64,000 bases of DNA from Chrysemys picta bellii (lineage: Eukaryota; Chordata; Testudines; Emydidae): assembly GCF_011386835.1 (NCBI RefSeq), contig NC_088805.1, positions 19,526,836 to 19,590,835 on the forward strand, in the 5' to 3' direction. Below are positions 59,201 through 64,000 of this stretch, one piece after another; position 1 is the first letter of the stretch; every line of letters begins with the position of its first letter. The notes under the pieces are model-generated. The model made no database searches and was not told the DNA's origin. It was given only the letters and a program-made list of their open reading frames with translations. Position numbers and translations under genes: made by a program.

Positions 59201-62200
59201 CCTTAAGCCCGAACACCAGTAATGTAAGTTTAGGCCCCAGTCCTGCAGTTTACGGCATATGGGCAGATACTGCACCTCCACTGACTTTAGCCTTAGTCAG
59301 GGGACATCTGAAATATTATATTTGGTTCCAACACTGGATCTTCGTTCTAGAAAGTCTTATGGGAGATGGGTATCACGCCTCTAAGTTTAACATTTTATAT
59401 CAACAACAAAAGAATCTCTTCCGGGACTTTTTTCTGCTTAAGCCTTGCACAGCCTGGCTGGGTTTAAGAGGTATGTTTCTTCAGTTTCTTTCTTCATAGA
59501 TTTAAAATAACCAGAAAAGGGGAGAGATGAAGTGAACATTTCTTTATTGTATGGTACACAGAAATTGTGTTAATCCTCTGCAGTCATCAAGCTCTAAATG
59601 TTTGCTTATTGTGTTTGCTTGCTTGCTTTTTTCTAAAACCCAGCGATGAAATTTTACAGGCATAACCATTATGAAACCTGTATAAAAAAAAATACAATAA
59701 ACTCAAGTCTTATGTTGTGAGATTTAAAGTTTTAATTGTTTTTTCCCCTTTCTTCATTTGCTTTATGATGTTGTTATTGTTTTCTCAACCTTGCAACATT
59801 TGGAGAAGACTGAGCCACTTTATTGTTTCGTACTCTCTGGCATTGTTTCTGGAGCAATGTTACTGAAAAGAAATCTCTCTTTTGGGCAGGGACTGTCATA
59901 ACCTTTGTTACTTGCACAGTGTGGAGCACATTGTCAGCACTAAGCAAATAAGTGACAATATGCCCTGTTAACACAGGGTAAATTATTCTTTATGAAGTCC
60001 TGCTGAACTTCATAGTATGCTATTTTACAGAGCACAGATGGTCCATGGGAAACTAGGAACTTTTCAACCACATTTTCTTTTCCAGATGCTGAGGTGAATA
60101 TGATTTCTCTTGAAACAAGCTCCTTTTGCTTTCACTGAAGAGCTTATATTATTATACAATAGATCTCATCAATGCGGGAATGTTGATACACTGGCGTGCA
60201 GAGAAATGTTTTGCTCTGGGCCAACAGAAAATAGCAGGATTGCTTAGCTGGCTCAAAGGTGTTGCAAAGGTACCATTTTTATTACAGCTGAAAAGCACTG
60301 AGATCTAGCTTGGAACTTGCTCAAAATCCAGGAGCGTTTGGATGTGAAGTTTTGATTTAGGCTAACCTCTATTTTTCATTTACTGACTCCCAGAGATGGT
60401 CTGGAACAATAAATCCAAATTTCTTCAACCCACTCCCCGAATTCTGGTGGTGAAGGGACTAAATGGGAACGGGATGAAAGCCAGTCCTGATACAGGTTTT
60501 GTACATCAACAAACTGACAATGAGGTTTTGCAAAAACCAAACTACCAACAGGCTTGGCCAGTCTTTCAGAAACACTGTACTTGCAGTTAAGATGCAGGAT
60601 TTCCAAATAAAAATATCACCCTCAGAACCTCGCCTCATCCCTAGCAAAATCTGAGTTCCTGTGACAGCTCACCCGCTGTGCCACATCTCTGCTGAGAGTC
60701 AGGACTTGGTCTGCACAAAGGAATGCTAATGCTGACTTGCTATTCACATCATATCACACTGAATTAGCTGCTGCCTGTGTCACTCCACCAGCACAATACC
60801 ATCATCCCAAACCAACTTCACTCCTTACCAACCAATTCCCCAAAAAATTGTAATGGACTGCACCAATGCTAGAAAGGTCTCCCTCCCTCAGCACTAAATC
60901 TATAGCTACAAATGCCTTTAGCCATAGGGATGCAAAGGGTTGGGGGTGGGTGGCAGATATAGGAAGTACAGTGTTACCATTTCCTGCAGTTTGTTAATCA
61001 GCACAGTACAGCTGCAATACTGAACATGGGGATGACATGAAGGATTTAATGATCCTTCGTGACGGAAAGTCTCTGGCATTTCTCAAGTACAACTGGATAA
61101 AGGCACAATGCATCAGATGAAGAGCTGCCCTATTGATTCTGCATATGAAGGAAGGAATTGGGCTCTTGTATTTAAGCCAGGAAATCACAAGCACACTTAA
61201 ACCATGGTTTTCCAATTGTGGATCCAGCGAACATGTCAGGGTGGAAAGGAACACGTCAGTTTATTCATGCTAATGTAAAGATGATTGGTCTTGGCTGGTT
61301 GGCTCTGGAGGAAGTCTGAAGTAGTGTCCCAACAAATTAATCTGATTTAGAACATCCTCCGCCCCTGCCCCTCAAATACCCAATTAAAAAAAAAAAAAAA
61401 AAAAAAGGGCAAACATAAAAAAAACGGAATTTCCTCCACTTCATTCAGCAGCAACAGCCGGATCAAGAAACAAAGGCAGAATCAATCCATCAGAGCCTTC
61501 TTGAGATGAGAGATACATCGGCATTCGAGAGGAAATCATGCTCGCTCAGCTATAGATCTGATATGGATTGCACCATGAGGTGCTTCCTCACCCACAATGC
61601 TGACCACAAACCTTCCATACCAGAAAAAAACTCCACCACCTCACCCCCCCTCAGTTCTGTCCAACTGTCATTTCTGCTTAAATCTCACGTGACAAGAAAG
61701 GCAGCTCTGTGTGACTCTCCCTGGGCTTTTTCCACCTACGATGCACATGATGAGCAGAGATACAGAGAATTATTTTGAACACCTCTGAGAGGAAGAAGAA
61801 AATTCTAAAAAACACCAATGCACATAGTTCGCACTCCTGTGGTCTTTCCTATACTCAGACATACACTGCCTATCAGGGGTGCGAGGGGTCTCCCTGTACC
61901 TTTAATAAAATACACAGCAATGAAATCACGAAGGCGTAATTCTTTCCTCGCTAACCCATCAGTGCCTACCAGAGATATTTTTCACCTTCCTCTGAAGCAG
62001 CTGGTCCCTGGCCCCTAGCAGCAGCAGGACAGCAGATTAGACAGCCCCTCATTTGAGCCAGCTTGGCTCTTCCTACGCTACGCATGGACATCTACAAAGA
62101 CACCAGAATGATTCCAAGTCAGTAACATTTTAAACATGTCCTGAAAGCAGCCTAAAGGCAATGTTACCTTAACATTCCCATCCTCCATTTATATTCCCAT

Positions 62201-62394
62201 GGCATACCTTCCTACATGACTTCGGACTCGCTACTTCTCTCCCTTGGTTATGTAGCACTTCGCACTTCCAAAATAACATCTTACACTTAGACCCCACGAA
62301 AAGGAGCGGAATCTGTTAGATTTGTCAAACATTCTGTAAATCCTAAGAAAGCGAAACAACAAAAATCTCACCTCTCTCAAGTTGCTGCTGTAGC
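59201..62394. other. Long unannotated stretch; weak MIR-type tail and a poly-A run
   Basis: 59885-59955 ('gggcagggactgtcataacc') is a weak plus-strand tail of the MIR/L2 type. A21 homopolymer at 61386-61406. Frames of 90 residues or fewer carry no domain. No exon recognised. Confidence 0.4.
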
Positions 62395-62690
62395 ACTATT
62401 ATTTATTTGTATTATCCTAGCATAGAATCATAGAATATCAGGGTTGGAAGGGACCTCAGGAGGTCATCTAGTCCAACCCCCTGCTCAAAGCAGGACCCAA
62501 TCCCCAGACAGATTTTTACCCCAGTTCCCTAAATGGCCCCCTCAAGGATTGAACTCACAACCCTGGGTTTAGCAGGCCAATGCTCAAACCACTGAGCTAG
62601 CATCTAGGAGCCCCAGTCACAGACCAGGCCCTCCATTGTATAACCAGAACAAAAACTCATACCCCAATGAGCTTACAACCTAAGTAACTT
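62395..62690 (-). repeat. MIR/L2-type tail split by a SINE
   Basis: 'tatttgtattatcctagcat' before the SINE and 'ctaggagccccagtcacaga' after it join into the tail family in reverse. Confidence 0.65.
62424..62596 (-). mobile_element. tRNA-derived SINE, minus strand, slightly 5'-truncated
   Basis: Reverse complement reads A-box 'ctcagtggtttgagcattgg', B-box 'gggttgtgagttcaatcc', body and the CR1-like 'gatattctatgattctatg' tail. The 7-mer CTAGCAT occurs on both sides (62417-62423, 62597-62603) and is the likely target duplication, since it also rejoins the surrounding MIR-type tail. Confidence 0.93.
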
Positions 62691-62725
62691 CTCAGCCTCT
62701 TGAGGGAATGTTAAAACTCCTTATA

Positions 62726-62913
62726 CCCCTCTACCCTGATATAACGCGACCCAATATAACACGAATTCGGATAGAACGCAGTAAAGCAGCGCTCCGGGGG
62801 GGCGGGGCTGCGCACTCCTGTGGATCAAAGCAAGTTCGATATAACGCGGTTTCACCTATAACGCGGTAAGATTTTTTGGCTCCCGAGGACAGCGTTATAT
62901 TGGGGTAGAGGTG
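62726..62913. mobile_element. Tigger/pogo-like (Tc1-mariner) miniature
   Basis: Termini CCCCTCTACCCTGATATAAC and GTTATATTGGGGTAGAGGTG are inverted, with TA on both sides (62724-62725, 62914-62915). Repeated 'gatataacgcg' units and the GC-rich centre 'gctccgggggggcggggctg' are typical of this turtle family. Confidence 0.88.
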
Positions 62914-62915
62914 TA

Positions 62916-64000
62916 TTATTAAATGCAGACACCTACACCTTGATTTAAAGGGACTATGACAACTTGGATTCTGGTTAAAGCTAACAAATGTATAAGTAAG
63001 TATTAAACTCTTAGTTAACTGAATCCTGTGAGTTTTTGTTTTTGCTTCTGCCAGACAACTAGAGCTTTGGGGGCAATTCTCCCCTCTGGTTGGATGTAAA
63101 CTGCATGAACAGCTGGGAAGACCACAGGTTGGAGAGGATACACAGCTCCATAAAGCTCAATATGATTAAGTGAGAATGACATAAAAGCAATGGTAGAGTC
63201 TCCCTCCTCCCGGGAAATCAAAAGGAAGTCAAATGGCCACCCCCTGGCAACCTACTATTTTTAGAAGGTCTGAAAAGCCTTTGAGATTGTGCATGGATGC
63301 TTGGAGTCAGTAAAGCAATAATCATACAACAAAGCAGATTAAAAAATTGCTATTGATAAAGGGGCTCAAAAAATCCTGAACATATAAATACAATCTGCAT
63401 TACCAAGTATAATCTGCATAACCAATTGTTTTAACTTCCTCTTGTGGCTGCCATGGAAAATTAAAGGCCAGATTTTTAAATCTGGTTACCAAGAGCACTA
63501 AGATATTCTTGCTGTTACAATTTTTTCTTACAGGTATTAAAACACTCTCCATCCCTGCTATGTTCCTTCAACACGTCCCTCCATTTCACTCAAAACACTT
63601 GTCAATCAAGCAAAAAAAATTAGTCTCAAAAACACAACACAGAACACATTTAAACACTATTCAAGAACAAAATTACATGCCATACACAGTAGTGCTTCTA
63701 CTGCACTTGCCAGACCTCAGAAATATTAGATGCACAAACCCCAAGGGCAGCATGCACTGAAAGGAATCTTTGCTCTGGGCAGCTCTGTAAAATGCTCTCT
63801 CTCACATGCTTCAGAAATTCTGAATGCACCAGTGAGCAATGTGAAAGTTTACTTACTCTTAGGGGGAAGAGAATGAATTCAAAACTGTGTTACAAAACTG
63901 AAAAGGAAAGGAACAGTCACTGAAAATTATAAGCAATCTATTGCTTTCTTGTATTCTGTAACTTCAATTGACGAAGTTAATTATTGGATTTTATAAGCTA
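62916..64000. other. Unannotated stretch to the window end
   Basis: No repeat or exon recognised. Frames of 83 residues or fewer. Confidence 0.5.

Noticed and set aside
1..64000. Endogenous retrovirus, CRISPR array, rRNA or prokaryotic-style operon
   Set aside because: No LTR pair with primer-binding site, no regularly spaced direct repeats, no rRNA signatures and no dense gene arrangement were seen.

Overview
The window looks like non-coding vertebrate nuclear DNA, almost certainly from a turtle (probably a cryptodire). The inference rests on the repeats: CR1 LINEs, tRNA-derived SINEs that open with A-box and B-box promoters and end in a CR1-like tail (the 'tortoise PolIII/SINE' type), a Penelope-like retroelement, sauropsid-type MIR/CORE-SINE relics, and many hAT and Harbinger-like miniature DNA transposons. 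Species and chromosomal position cannot be read from the sequence. No host exon, rRNA, tRNA gene, CRISPR array or bacterial-style operon was recognised. The window is best read as a large intron or an intergenic region.

Layout. 0-10 kb: a MIR relic, a 5'-truncated minus-strand CR1 with a broken reverse transcriptase (2.4-4.8 kb), a long unannotated stretch, a CR1-like tail and a miniature DNA transposon. 10-14 kb: a nested hAT inside an older element, then a second GC-rich hAT. 16-22.6 kb: MIR relics, a hAT relic, a CR1 3' end split by a strongly palindromic hAT miniature, and a MIR relic split by a 200-bp hAT. 24-31 kb: mostly unannotated, with copies of an unnamed repeat and one tRNA-SINE. 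31.8 kb: a solo Penelope terminal segment. 34.6-36.1 kb: a fold-back hAT carrying transposase remnants on both strands. 39.2-41.6 kb: a cluster of nested GC-rich elements. 44-48 kb: a MIR split by a Harbinger-like miniature, a near-intact SINE and a CA microsatellite. 50.5-51.2 kb: a truncated Penelope-like element with a GIY-YIG endonuclease reading frame and inverted terminal arms. 51.6-64 kb: MIR relics, a SINE nested in a palindromic miniature, two small hATs, another nested SINE and a Tigger/pogo-like miniature.

The coding remnants belong to three transposon systems: CR1 reverse transcriptase, hAT transposase and Penelope GIY-YIG endonuclease. None looks intact. The useful content is structural: many insertions have readable target-site duplications, and several insert into older elements, giving a relative age order (MIR and CR1 oldest; hAT and Harbinger miniatures, SINEs and Penelope pieces later). 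All GC-rich patches coincide with transposons rather than promoters.
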